A stretch of 64,000 nt of DNA from JAWKMZ01 sp041391965. GTDB lineage: Bacteria > Bacteroidota > Bacteroidia > Flavobacteriales > Flavobacteriaceae. Position numbers and translations under genes: made by a program. The first letter of the stretch is position 1, and each line of letters starts with the position of its first letter. Shown in pieces: positions 1-7,149 of the stretch. The notes under the pieces are model-generated. The model was given only the letters and a program-made list of their open reading frames with translations. It was not told the origin of the DNA and ran no database searches. The DNA lies in assembly GCA_041391965.1 (NCBI GenBank), contig JAWKMZ010000002.1:438246-502245 (forward strand), read 5' to 3'.

Positions 1-103
1 GATCTACAACCAATACCTTAATCATAATTATAATGTATTAATTTTACTGAATTGAATGACAGAACCTAAAAAAGTTAAATTCAAAAATGTGGAGATTTGC
101 ATG

Positions 104-111
104 CAAAAGTA
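104..111 (-). promoter_or_regulatory. possible -7 box of a leftward promoter
   Basis: Read on the minus strand this is TACTTTTG, which fits the Bacteroidota -7 consensus TAnnTTTG. It would drive a gene lying left of the window. I see no matching TTTG -33 element at the usual 19-21 nt distance, so the call is weak. The rest of 1-158 shows no gene. Confidence 0.3.
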
Positions 112-158
112 AGAAAAAAACTAATAGCTTTAACAGTTTGTAAAGAAAATGACAAGTT

Positions 159-947
159 TTATTTTAAATTATTAGGGATTTCGCAAATTGGAATTGCTGT
201 CATTTTATGTCGGTTTGAGGTATTGAATTTTGTAAATATTTGAAAGACTTCACGTTGTCTTCCGCTAAAATCATCAGCCGTTTTGCCAATTTCTTTCATT
301 TGCATAGCCCATTCCAATTCAGGATACGAAGCGCCAATTTGGTCTTCGTCACTACGAGCATCACCAAAAAGCCCATCACTTGGAGCTGCTTGCATGATGG
401 AGGTTGGAACTTGCAAAAATTTTCCAATGCTGTAAACCTCAGATTTCATCAAATCAGCAATTGGACTTAAATCAACACCACCATCACCATATTTTGTGTA
501 AAAACCTACACCAAAATCTTCTACTTTATTGCCAGTGCCAGCAACCAACAAGCCATATAAGCCAGCGTGGTAGTACAAAGTTGTCATTCGCAAACGCGCT
601 CTGGTATTTGCCAAAGCCATATCAACCGTTGCTTGTTTACCATCTAAAGAAACTTCGGTTTTAAATTCTTCAAAAACAGGTGTCAAATCCACACGAGCTT
701 CTTTTACATTAGAGAATTTGTTTTTTAAATAGGCTATATGCTCTTGGGCTCTGCTCACATGGCTTGCTGCTTGATGAATGGGCATTTCTATACACAACAC
801 TTCTAAACCTGTTTTGGCGCAAAGTGTTGAAGTAACTGCTGAATCGATGCCTCCAGAAATTCCTATGACAAACCCATTTACTTTTGCCTTAGTAGCATAA
901 TTTTTTAACCAATGGACAATATGTTCTACTACCTTTTCTGTGTGCAT
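159..947 (-). CDS. nadE: NAD+ synthetase, ammonia-dependent type
   Basis: Makes NAD+ from nicotinate adenine dinucleotide, ATP and ammonia, the last step of NAD synthesis, in the cytoplasm. The 262-aa protein is one N-type ATP pyrophosphatase domain; the P-loop SGGIDS is at residues 31-36 and a GTGNKVEDFG motif typical of the family lies in the middle. The length fits the short, ammonia-using NadE class; there is no N-terminal glutaminase domain, so free ammonia or an external amidotransferase must supply nitrogen. It is transcribed divergently from gldB, with 105 bp between the two starts. The start ATG is the only one giving the usual N-terminus before the P-loop. Confidence 0.95.
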   Translation of the reverse strand: MHTEKVVEHIVHWLKNYATKAKVNGFVIGISGGIDSAVTSTLCAKTGLEVLCIEMPIHQAASHVSRAQEHIAYLKNKFSNVKEARVDLTPVFEEFKTEVSLDGKQATVDMALANTRARLRMTTLYYHAGLYGLLVAGTGNKVEDFGVGFYTKYGDGGVDLSPIADLMKSEVYSIGKFLQVPTSIMQAAPSDGLFGDARSDEDQIGASYPELEWAMQMKEIGKTADDFSGRQREVFQIFTKFNTSNRHKMTAIPICEIPNNLK

Positions 948-974
948 TTTTTAAGAATTTAAAACAAAGAATAG

Positions 975-982
975 TACCTTTG
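975..982 (+). promoter_or_regulatory. -7 box of the likely gldB promoter
   Basis: TACCTTTG followed by C fits the Bacteroidota -7 consensus TAnnTTTG. It lies about 70 nt before the gldB start in the nadE-gldB divergent gap. The -33 region is only T-rich, without a clear TTTG. A TATTTTTG on the opposite strand (988-995) could serve nadE. Confidence 0.45.
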
Positions 983-1052
983 CACAACAAAAATAAAGTA
1001 AAGACGTAATTAATAAAAATTATAGACGTTTAAGTTTTTGTAAAAATTAGCT

Positions 1053-2012
1053 ATGAAAAATATAGGTTTCGCAATACTGCTATTACTTTTTTTAATTTCT
1101 TGTGGAAACGATGATCAATTGGAAAAAGACATTTCAAAAATAGAGGTCAATTTTAAAATTGAGCGTTTTGATTTGGCTTTTGCTCATGCAACACCCAAAG
1201 AGTTGCCCAAGTTAAAAGAAACCTTTCCGTTTTTGTTCTCTAAACGTGTTGAAGATTCTGTTTGGATTGATAAAATGAAAGACACTTTGCAATTGCAATT
1301 GGCAGCAGAAGTTGAAAAAAAGTTTTCAAATTTTAAAACAATTGACAATGGTATTGAAAGCTTGTTTCAACATTTAAAATATTACGACAAAACCTTTAAA
1401 ACACCCAGAATCATTACAGTTACTTCTAATGTAGATTACAGAAACAAGACCATTGTAACCGATTCTATTGTGTTGATCTCTTTAGATACCTATTTAGGAA
1501 CTGACCATAAATTTTATGAGGAAATTCCGAGGTTTATGGCAAACAACATGAAGCCATCACAAATTGTTCCAGATTTGGCAGCCAATTATGCCGATAAATA
1601 TATTTATCCATCACAACGCAAAACACTTTTGGACGAAATGATTTATTTTGGAAAAGAACTCTATTTTAAAGATAAAATGATTCCTTTTGTGTCTGATGCT
1701 GAAAAAATTGGCTATACACAAGCACAACTTGATTGGGCTATTGCTAATGAAAGCTATATTTGGCGCTATTTTGTTGAAAAAGAACTCTTGTTTAGTACTG
1801 ACAATACCTTGCCAAGTCGCTTTACGGCTCAAGGGCCTTTTTCTAAATTTTATTTGCAATTAGACAACGAGTCTCCAGGTAGAATTGGTCAATATATAGG
1901 TTGGCAAATTGTAAGAGCTTATATGGAACACAATAAAGTATCTTTAATGGATATGCTCCAAAAAGATGCGACCGAAATTTTTAATAATTCAAAATTCAAA
2001 CCACGAAAATAA
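1053..2012 (+). CDS. gldB: gliding motility lipoprotein GldB
   Basis: GldB is a lipoprotein needed for flavobacterial gliding and associated with the GldKLMN/SprA type IX secretion machinery; its molecular role is not settled. The 319-aa product has a lipoprotein signal peptide with cysteine 17 in the lipobox context LISC, then a single GldB domain to the end. Length is normal for the family. The stop codon overlaps the gldC start by one base (TAATG), so the two are translationally coupled. Identification rests on the overall sequence and on the gldC neighbour. Confidence 0.92.
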   Translation: MKNIGFAILLLLFLISCGNDDQLEKDISKIEVNFKIERFDLAFAHATPKELPKLKETFPFLFSKRVEDSVWIDKMKDTLQLQLAAEVEKKFSNFKTIDNGIESLFQHLKYYDKTFKTPRIITVTSNVDYRNKTIVTDSIVLISLDTYLGTDHKFYEEIPRFMANNMKPSQIVPDLAANYADKYIYPSQRKTLLDEMIYFGKELYFKDKMIPFVSDAEKIGYTQAQLDWAIANESYIWRYFVEKELLFSTDNTLPSRFTAQGPFSKFYLQLDNESPGRIGQYIGWQIVRAYMEHNKVSLMDMLQKDATEIFNNSKFKPRK

Positions 2013-2347
2013 TGCCGAAAACAATAAAATCAACCATTGAACTACATGTCGAATTAGATGAAAACAGAGTGCCTGAAAAACTTAATTGGACCGCTCAAGA
2101 TGGAGGCATCCATAAAGAAGAAGCTAAAGCCATGATGCTTTCTGTTTGGGATAGTAAAGCACAAGAAACTTTACGAATTGATTTGTGGACCAAAGATATG
2201 CCTGTTGATGAAATGAAGCAGTTTTTTCATCAAACCTTAGTTGGCATGAGCGATAGTTTTAATAGAGCAACTCAAGATGAAAAAATGACCGCAACGATGA
2301 AAGATTTTTGCGATTATTTTGCTGAAAAAATGGAGTTGAAAAAGTAA
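2012..2347 (+). CDS. gldC: gliding motility protein GldC
   Basis: Small soluble protein (111 aa) without signal peptide, encoded directly after gldB in a TAATG overlap. GldC is reported to support, without being absolutely needed for, gliding in Flavobacterium johnsoniae; it probably acts in the cytoplasm or at the inner face of the envelope. The sequence has the family features, including an ELHVELDENRVPEKLNW stretch near the N-terminus. The gene ends 1 bp before the end of the convergent rhodanese gene. Confidence 0.92.
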   Translation: MPKTIKSTIELHVELDENRVPEKLNWTAQDGGIHKEEAKAMMLSVWDSKAQETLRIDLWTKDMPVDEMKQFFHQTLVGMSDSFNRATQDEKMTATMKDFCDYFAEKMELKK

Positions 2348-2348
2348 A

Positions 2349-2654
2349 TTAAAGCTTATTTCGCAAACTTTTCCAACCACCACCATTGGTTGCTTCAATA
2401 TTATTAAGATTTAAAAATTTAGCAGCTTTTGCTGAACGCACACCACTTTCACAACACACCACAAAGGATTTGTTCATTTGTTTTAGTTCTTTAACATGGT
2501 TGTGCAAATCGTTTAATGGGATGTGTTTTGAGTTTTCAATATGACCATTGTCCCATTCGCGTTGTGTTCTTACATCTAAAATGATAGCACCACTTTTTAA
2601 AAAAGTGTGTACTTCATGTTTTTTTGCTCCAAAAATAAAATCTAATAAACCCAT
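2349..2654 (-). CDS. single-domain rhodanese-like sulfurtransferase
   Basis: 101-aa cytoplasmic protein made of one rhodanese fold. It has the DVRTQREWDNGHI segment (residues 27-39) and the active-site loop CESGVRS at 68-74, so catalytic Cys68 is present and a persulfide-carrying activity is plausible. The six-residue loop is that of thiosulfate/polysulfide sulfurtransferases rather than of Cdc25-like phosphatases. It is convergent with gldC and divergent from the TetR gene. The physiological sulfur acceptor cannot be told from sequence. Confidence 0.85.
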   Translation of the reverse strand: MGLLDFIFGAKKHEVHTFLKSGAIILDVRTQREWDNGHIENSKHIPLNDLHNHVKELKQMNKSFVVCCESGVRSAKAAKFLNLNNIEATNGGGWKSLRNKL

Positions 2655-2710
2655 AGTTTTTCTTTTTACCTAAATTTACAAAATATTGAACAAACTTTAA
2701 ACTTCAAACA

Positions 2711-3283
2711 TTGAATACAGAAAGCTCGCGTAAAGATGAAATCATTAAAACAGCTGCTGAGCTTTTTAAAGAAAAAGGGTTTAGTGCTGTGACTATGAGA
2801 GATTTGGCAACTGCCATGGGAATCAAAGCGGCAAGTTTATACAATCATATCAGTTCAAAACAAGACATACTGAACACTATTATTATTTCTTTAGCTGAAG
2901 CGTTTACGGATGGAATGAAACTAATTAAAAACTCTAAATCTAATAATATTGAAAAGTTACGCCAAATTGTGATTTTACACGTTGATATTACCTCTAAAAA
3001 TCCATACGGAATGGCATCTTTAAATAACGATTGGATGCATTTGGAAGAACAATTGGAGTATTATTTGGAGTTGAGAAACGCCTATGAGTTTGATTTTATT
3101 GAGATTATAAAATCTGGAATACAATCCAATGAAATTACTAATTCCAACCCAGAAATTATTATGTTTTCGCTGCTTTCTACACTGCGTTCTTTATACCTTT
3201 GGATACCAAAAAAGGAAGATATTAACAGCACACAACTTTCAGAACAATTGAGTCAGGTGCTAATTCATGGTATTAACAAATAA
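2711..3283 (+). CDS. TetR/AcrR-family regulator of the paa cluster
   Basis: 190-aa one-component repressor. The N-terminal helix-turn-helix runs from about residue 10 to 55 (TMRDLATAMGIKAASLYNHI), with a helical ligand-binding region behind it. The start must be TTG: the first in-frame ATG would cut into the DNA-binding helices. It lies directly upstream of paaE in the same direction, and a 9-bp perfect inverted repeat sits in the gap between them (3315-3334). By analogy with PaaR of other bacteria, the inducer is probably phenylacetyl-CoA; this is inference from context. Confidence 0.85.
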   Translation: MNTESSRKDEIIKTAAELFKEKGFSAVTMRDLATAMGIKAASLYNHISSKQDILNTIIISLAEAFTDGMKLIKNSKSNNIEKLRQIVILHVDITSKNPYGMASLNNDWMHLEEQLEYYLELRNAYEFDFIEIIKSGIQSNEITNSNPEIIMFSLLSTLRSLYLWIPKKEDINSTQLSEQLSQVLIHGINK

Positions 3284-3300
3284 TTTTGAAATTTATTTTG

Positions 3301-3308
3301 TAAATTTG
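3301..3308 (+). promoter_or_regulatory. -7 box of the presumed paa operon promoter
   Basis: TAAATTTG matches TAnnTTTG. It is the last promoter-like element before the operator palindrome at 3315-3334, so a transcript would start inside or just before the operator, as expected for a repressed promoter. A second match, TAATTTTG, is at 3281-3288. No good -33 TTTG at 19-21 nt was found for either. Confidence 0.45.
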
Positions 3309-3314
3309 TCAAGC

Positions 3315-3334
3315 AAACTAACAAGTGTTAGTTT
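3315..3334 (+). promoter_or_regulatory. probable TetR-type operator
   Basis: AAACTAACA and TGTTAGTTT form a perfect 9-bp inverted repeat separated by AG. Size and symmetry suit a TetR dimer. It lies 31 bp after the TetR gene, just behind a TAAATTTG -7 box and about 105 bp before paaE. I did not find a second copy in front of the other genes of the cluster. Confidence 0.65.
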
Positions 3335-3350
3335 AAGAGGTTATATAATC

Positions 3351-3375
3351 CTACAAGGTTTTCAAAACCTTGTAG
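3351..3375. repeat. CTACAAGG hairpin repeat, copy 1
   Basis: Perfect 12-bp inverted repeat (CTACAAGGTTTT and AAAACCTTGTAG) around one central base. A near copy lies at 10388-10412 between paaI and paaJ. Neither copy is followed by a T run, so they are not simple terminators; they look like members of a dispersed palindromic repeat family. Confidence 0.7.
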
Positions 3376-3408
3376 ATTTAAGTGTTACCTTGTGATTTAA
3401 GTATTAAT

Positions 3409-3436
3409 ATAAAAAGATACCTGCTTTTGCAGACAT
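3409..3436. repeat. 28-nt repeat shared by two operon leaders, copy 1
   Basis: The 28 bases are identical to 17141-17168. The core is GATACCTGCTTTTGCAGA, with a CTGC/GCAG stem around TTTT. Here it ends 3 nt before the paaE start; the other copy ends 6 nt before the E1 start. It could be a translational or transcriptional leader element, or a dispersed palindrome. Confidence 0.75.
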
Positions 3437-3439
3437 AAA

Positions 3440-4513
3440 ATGGCAGATTTTTATAACATAAAAGTAGCAGACATCTATAAAGAAACTGAAGATACGTCAG
3501 TCATTACTTTTGAGATGCCTTCAGCATTGAAAGACCTATTTAAATTTAGGCAAGGACAACACTTAACATTAAAAGCAGATATTGATGGCGAAGATGTACG
3601 TCGTTCCTATTCATTGTGTTCAAGTCCATTTGACAATCAGTGGAAAGTGGCAGTAAAACTAATTCCTGAAGGTAAATTTTCAACCTACATAAACAAAAAA
3701 GTAAAAATTGGAGACCACATTGAAGTCATGCCACCAAGTGGTACATTTGGTGTTTCAGCTAATCCAGAAAAAGCCAAAAACTATCTCTTTTTTGCTGCTG
3801 GTAGTGGTATCACTCCAGTGTTGTCAATGATAAAAACGCATCTTGCTGCAGAACCAAACGCTACTTGCAAGTTGTTTTTTGTAAATAAAACAGCAAAATC
3901 CATTATCTTTAAAGAAGAATTGGAGCAGCTTAGAAATACTTATTTTGGGCGACTTGAAATCTATTATTTTTTAACGAAAGAACGTCGCGATATCGAGTTG
4001 TTTAATGGTCGTTTTGATGATGATAAAATGAAAGTGCTCACAAAAACATTTATTGATATTCCCGATACAAGCGAAGTGTTTCTTTGTGGACCAGAACAAA
4101 TGGTAAACTATGTAAGCGAGTATCTTGTAAATGCAGGTTTGCCAAAAGAATTGGTTCATTTTGAATTGTTCGTCACAGGACTTTCGGAAGAAGATATTAA
4201 ACGTGCAGAACGTTTGTCAAAACAAAATGTAGAAGGCATTGAAGTAACCATTATGGATGGTGGAAAAGAATTTGAGTTTACCATGACCAAGGAGTATGAT
4301 AATATTTTGGATGCAGCCTTAGGCGCTGGAGCCGATTTGCCTTTTGCCTGCAAAGGAGGCGTTTGTAGTACCTGCAAATGTCAAGTCATTGAAGGTGCTG
4401 TTGAAATGAAAATAAATTACGCTCTTGAAGATAAAGAAGTGGCACAAAATTATGTATTAAGCTGTCAAGCTGTACCAACCACTAAAAAAGTAGTGGTCGA
4501 TTTTGATGTTTAA
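3440..4513 (+). CDS. paaE: phenylacetyl-CoA epoxidase reductase subunit PaaE
   Basis: Passes electrons from NAD(P)H through FAD and a [2Fe-2S] centre to the diiron site of PaaA, allowing 1,2-epoxidation of phenylacetyl-CoA. The 357-aa protein has an N-terminal ferredoxin-reductase part with the FAD motif RSYS at 55-58, a nucleotide-binding part with GSGITP at 121-126 and CGPE near 216, and a C-terminal plant-type ferredoxin domain with cluster ligands C304, C309, C312 and C342. Length is normal. It is the first structural gene of the operon, ahead of paaA, unlike the paaABCDE order in E. coli. Confidence 0.95.
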   Translation: MADFYNIKVADIYKETEDTSVITFEMPSALKDLFKFRQGQHLTLKADIDGEDVRRSYSLCSSPFDNQWKVAVKLIPEGKFSTYINKKVKIGDHIEVMPPSGTFGVSANPEKAKNYLFFAAGSGITPVLSMIKTHLAAEPNATCKLFFVNKTAKSIIFKEELEQLRNTYFGRLEIYYFLTKERRDIELFNGRFDDDKMKVLTKTFIDIPDTSEVFLCGPEQMVNYVSEYLVNAGLPKELVHFELFVTGLSEEDIKRAERLSKQNVEGIEVTIMDGGKEFEFTMTKEYDNILDAALGAGADLPFACKGGVCSTCKCQVIEGAVEMKINYALEDKEVAQNYVLSCQAVPTTKKVVVDFDV

Positions 4514-4577
4514 ATTAATGATCATTTCCAAGCTCAGTAGAAAAACTAAGAATAACCATTCATTAATAACTATTAAG

Positions 4578-5534
4578 ATGAGTGAAGAACAAATAAAAAA
4601 TTTAGAAAAACAGTTTGAAGAACGTATCGCAAGAGACGAAAAAATCGAACCTAAAGATTGGATGCCAGAAAAGTATCGTCAAACACACATTCGTCAAATG
4701 TCACAACATGCACATTCCGAAATTGTCGGGATGCTTCCAGAAGGCAACTGGATTACCAGAGCACCTTCATTAAGACGAAAAGTAGCCTTATTGGCAAAAG
4801 TTCAGGACGAAGCTGGTCATGGTTTGTACTTGTATTCTGCAACCGAAACTTTAGGGATTTCTCGAGATGAACTTTACGAGCAACTCCATTCAGGTAAAGC
4901 AAAATACTCCTCAATATTTAATTATCCAACCTTAACATGGGCAGATATGGGAGCTATTGGTTGGCTGGTAGATGGTGCAGCCATTATCAATCAAGTGCCA
5001 TTGTGCAACACTTCTTTTGGACCTTATGCAAGAGCAATGGTAAGAGTTTGTAAAGAAGAAAGTTTTCATCAGCGTCAAGGGTATGAAATTATGATAAAAT
5101 TGGCTAACGGAACACCAGAGCAAAAAGAAATGGCTCAAGATGCACTCAACCGTTGGTGGTGGCCAAGTTTGATGATGTTAGGTCCAACAGATGCCGAATC
5201 CATTCACACAGAACAATCGATGAAATGGAAATTGAAACGAAAATCTAATGACGAATTACGTCAGCAATTTATAGACCAAACTGTTCCGCAAGCCGATTTA
5301 ATCGGACTCACAGTACCAGATCCGGATTTAAAATGGAATGAAGAACGCGGTAGTTACGATTTTGGTGAGATAGATTGGGATGAGTTTTGGCAAGTTGTAA
5401 AAGGGCATGGACCATGCAACAAAGAGCGTATGAAAGCACGAGTTGGAGCGTGGGAACGAGGTGAGTGGGTTAGAGATGCAGCGATGGCTCATGCACAAAA
5501 ACAACAAGAACGAAAAGAAAAACAAGTAATATAA
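4578..5534 (+). CDS. paaA: phenylacetyl-CoA epoxidase catalytic subunit PaaA
   Basis: Diiron oxygenase subunit that inserts oxygen into phenylacetyl-CoA. The 318-aa chain carries two EXXH metal-binding motifs, EAGH at 78-81 and ESFH at 161-164, in ferritin-like helices. The reading frame is open from 4503, inside the end of paaE, but the ATG at 4578 gives the family N-terminus (MSEEQIKNLE) and avoids an overlap, so I chose it. The stop is followed at once by a 20-bp hairpin made of hexamer repeats (5535-5586). Confidence 0.95.
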   Translation: MSEEQIKNLEKQFEERIARDEKIEPKDWMPEKYRQTHIRQMSQHAHSEIVGMLPEGNWITRAPSLRRKVALLAKVQDEAGHGLYLYSATETLGISRDELYEQLHSGKAKYSSIFNYPTLTWADMGAIGWLVDGAAIINQVPLCNTSFGPYARAMVRVCKEESFHQRQGYEIMIKLANGTPEQKEMAQDALNRWWWPSLMMLGPTDAESIHTEQSMKWKLKRKSNDELRQQFIDQTVPQADLIGLTVPDPDLKWNEERGSYDFGEIDWDEFWQVVKGHGPCNKERMKARVGAWERGEWVRDAAMAHAQKQQERKEKQVI

Positions 5535-5596
5535 AAACTGAAGTTAAAGTTGAATTCGAAAACCGTTTCAACTTCAACTTCAGTTTCGATTTCAAA
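5535..5596. repeat. hexamer inverted repeat between paaA and paaB
   Basis: Arms 5535-5554 and 5567-5586 can pair over 20 bp with a single mismatch around a 12-nt loop. The right arm is built of TTCNNN units (TTCAAC, TTCAAC, TTCAGT, TTCGAT) in 6-nt register, and the left arm of the complementary GAANNN type. It begins immediately after the paaA stop and fills nearly the whole gap to paaB. Confidence 0.8.
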
Positions 5597-5599
5597 TTT

Positions 5600-5893
5600 A
5601 TGATTATGGCAACAAAAAACTGGCCACTTTGGGAAGTCTTCGTAAGAAGCAAAAACGGACTGGAACATCGTCATTTTGGTAGTCTACATGCTGCTGATGC
5701 AGAAATGGCTTTGGAAAATGCACGCGATGTTTATACAAGAAGAAATGAAGGCGTAAGCATTTGGGTGGTAGAATCCAAACATATTACAGCATCAAACCCT
5801 GAGCATAATGGCGAAATGTTTGAACCAGCACAAGATAAAGTATATCGTCATCCAACGTTTTATGAGTTGCCTGACGAGGTTAAACATATGTAG
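5600..5893 (+). CDS. paaB: phenylacetyl-CoA epoxidase subunit PaaB
   Basis: Small subunit of the epoxidase complex, thought to bridge PaaAC heterodimers and help couple them to the reductase. The 97-aa sequence has the family signature WPLWEVFVRSKNGLEHRHFG near the N-terminus. Two ATGs lie two codons apart (5600 and 5606); the second is preceded by ATT as at paaC and paaD and may be the true start. Length is normal. It is followed by a GAAGAT repeat array and a gene that is not part of the usual paa set. Confidence 0.93.
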   Translation: MIMATKNWPLWEVFVRSKNGLEHRHFGSLHAADAEMALENARDVYTRRNEGVSIWVVESKHITASNPEHNGEMFEPAQDKVYRHPTFYELPDEVKHM

Positions 5894-5896
5894 AAT

Positions 5897-5944
5897 GAAG
5901 ATGAAGATGAAGATGAAGATGAAGATGAAGATGAAAGTGAATTA
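5897..5944. repeat. GAAGAT hexamer array, left arm of the four-helix-bundle element
   Basis: Six perfect GAAGAT units in tandem (5897-5932) followed by two degenerate ones (GAAAGT, GAATTA). It begins 4 nt after the paaB stop. The complementary type of array, six TTCNNN units, lies on the other side of the ORF at 6310-6345. A perfect six-unit tract is prone to slippage, so the unit number may vary among strains. Confidence 0.85.
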
Positions 5945-5958
5945 AGTAAGTTAAAAAA

Positions 5959-6306
5959 ATGAATGATAAAAAATATGATTTAGATAGTCGTTTAGAAGAT
6001 TTTGCAGCTTCCATAATATTGTTTTACCAAAAGAAGCCGTTAAGTTATTCTGGAGATTATTTAGCCAAACAACTCATTCGTTCATCTTGCTCTTCGGCAT
6101 TAAATTTTGGAGAATATCTTGGAGCCGCTTCTGATAAAGATAAGGCTAATAAGCTAAGAATTACGCTAAAAGAGCTAAGGGAATCCTTAAGGAATATAAA
6201 TATTCAACATAAAGCTAAAATTTTTACTGTTGAAAAACTAGAACCATTACAAAAAGAAAATGACGAATTAATAAGGATAATAGTGACAATTTTGAAGCGA
6301 TATTAA
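5959..6306 (+). CDS. four helix bundle protein (23S rRNA intervening-sequence protein family)
   Basis: 115-aa, wholly helical protein without signal peptide. The motif QLIRSSCSSALNFGEYLGA (residues 37-55) followed by KLRITLKELRES matches the S23/four-helix-bundle family, whose members are coded by intervening sequences in 23S rRNA genes of Leptospira and Coxiella and, as Avd, in diversity-generating retroelements. Proteins of this kind form pentameric barrels and bind nucleic acid; their function as free genes is unknown. It is not a known part of phenylacetate catabolism, yet sits between paaB and paaC in the same direction. Inverted hexamer arrays flank it (5897-5944 and 6310-6345), which suggests the whole unit was inserted. 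Confidence 0.85.
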   Translation: MNDKKYDLDSRLEDFAASIILFYQKKPLSYSGDYLAKQLIRSSCSSALNFGEYLGAASDKDKANKLRITLKELRESLRNINIQHKAKIFTVEKLEPLQKENDELIRIIVTILKRY

Positions 6307-6309
6307 TTT

Positions 6310-6345
6310 TTCGACTTCAATTTCATCTTCAACTTCGTCTTCAAG
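6310..6345. repeat. TTCNNN hexamer array, right arm of the four-helix-bundle element
   Basis: Six hexamers in exact register: TTCGAC, TTCAAT, TTCATC, TTCAAC, TTCGTC, TTCAAG. Its reverse complement is a GAANNN array able to pair with 5897-5944. It starts 4 nt after the four-helix-bundle stop and ends 6 nt before paaC. Confidence 0.8.
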
Positions 6346-6351
6346 GTAATT

Positions 6352-7107
6352 ATGAAAAACAAAAACCAATACAACTACATAATAGGAATCGCAGACAACT
6401 CTTTAATTCTTGGGCAAAGAATGGGAGAGCTTTGTGGTCATGGCCCAAGTTTAGAAACTGACATTGCTTGTACTAATATCTCTTTAGATTTATTTGGTCA
6501 AGTGCGCAGTTATTATCAATATGCTGCAAAAATTGCAGCAGATGGAAGAACCGAAGACGATATTGCCATGCTTCGTAAAGAACGCGAATATGTCAATATT
6601 CTATTAGTAGAGCAACCGAATACAGATTTTGCATACACGATGGCGCGTCAGTTTTTATTCGATGTCTATCACTTGTTAATGTTGCAAGAATTGCAGAAAA
6701 GTAAAGATTTGACGTTGTCAGCCATAGCAACAAAATCCATTAAAGAGGTTAGTTACCACCAGCGTTTTTCTTCTGATTGGATCAAGCGTTTAGGCGATGG
6801 CACTGAAGAAAGTCATCAAAAAATACAAACAGCAATTAATGATTTATGGACATATACTGACGAATTATTTCATCAAACCGAAGCTGATAAAGCGATGGTT
6901 GAAGAAGGTGTTGGTGTTGATGTCACAAAACTGAAAGCCACTTATTATCAAAAGGTAAATGAGATTTTAGAAGAAGCAACTCTAAAAATTCCAGAATCAA
7001 AATATTTTCAAAAAGGAGGAAAGCAAGGTATTCATACCGAACATATGGGTTATTTGTTGACCGAATTGCAATATATGCAACGTACCTATCCAAATATGGA
7101 ATGGTAA
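6352..7107 (+). CDS. paaC: phenylacetyl-CoA epoxidase structural subunit PaaC
   Basis: Ferritin-like partner of PaaA in the epoxidase; it stabilises the catalytic subunit and has lost the active diiron site. 251 aa, normal length. Family features include GPSLETDIACTNISLDLFGQ near residue 27 and KEVSYHQRFSSDW in the middle. The start ATG is preceded by GGTAATT and has no Shine-Dalgarno, as usual for Bacteroidota. It is cut off from paaB by the four-helix-bundle unit, while in other bacteria paaB and paaC are adjacent. Confidence 0.94.
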   Translation: MKNKNQYNYIIGIADNSLILGQRMGELCGHGPSLETDIACTNISLDLFGQVRSYYQYAAKIAADGRTEDDIAMLRKEREYVNILLVEQPNTDFAYTMARQFLFDVYHLLMLQELQKSKDLTLSAIATKSIKEVSYHQRFSSDWIKRLGDGTEESHQKIQTAINDLWTYTDELFHQTEADKAMVEEGVGVDVTKLKATYYQKVNEILEEATLKIPESKYFQKGGKQGIHTEHMGYLLTELQYMQRTYPNMEW

Positions 7108-7115
7108 AATTAAAA

Positions 7116-7145
7116 TGAAATCGATTTCAAGTTCAACTTCGAAGT
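7116..7145. repeat. hexamer palindrome between paaC and paaD
   Basis: TGAAATCGATTTCA (7116-7129) is a perfect 14-nt palindrome. It is followed by TTCAAC TTCGAA hexamers. This appears to be a short member of the GAANNN/TTCNNN inverted repeat family found at the other paa junctions. Confidence 0.6.
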
Positions 7146-7149
7146 AATT

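Noticed and set aside
240..664. Open frames on the plus strand opposite nadE
   Set aside because: His-rich chance frames over the NAD synthetase gene.
5897..5944. GAAGAT array as a CRISPR or coding repeat
   Set aside because: Unit is 6 nt with no spacers, and no cas genes are near; the tract lies between stop and start codons.
5959..6306. Diversity-generating retroelement, because the four-helix-bundle protein resembles Avd
   Set aside because: No reverse transcriptase and no template/variable repeat pair is present in the window.
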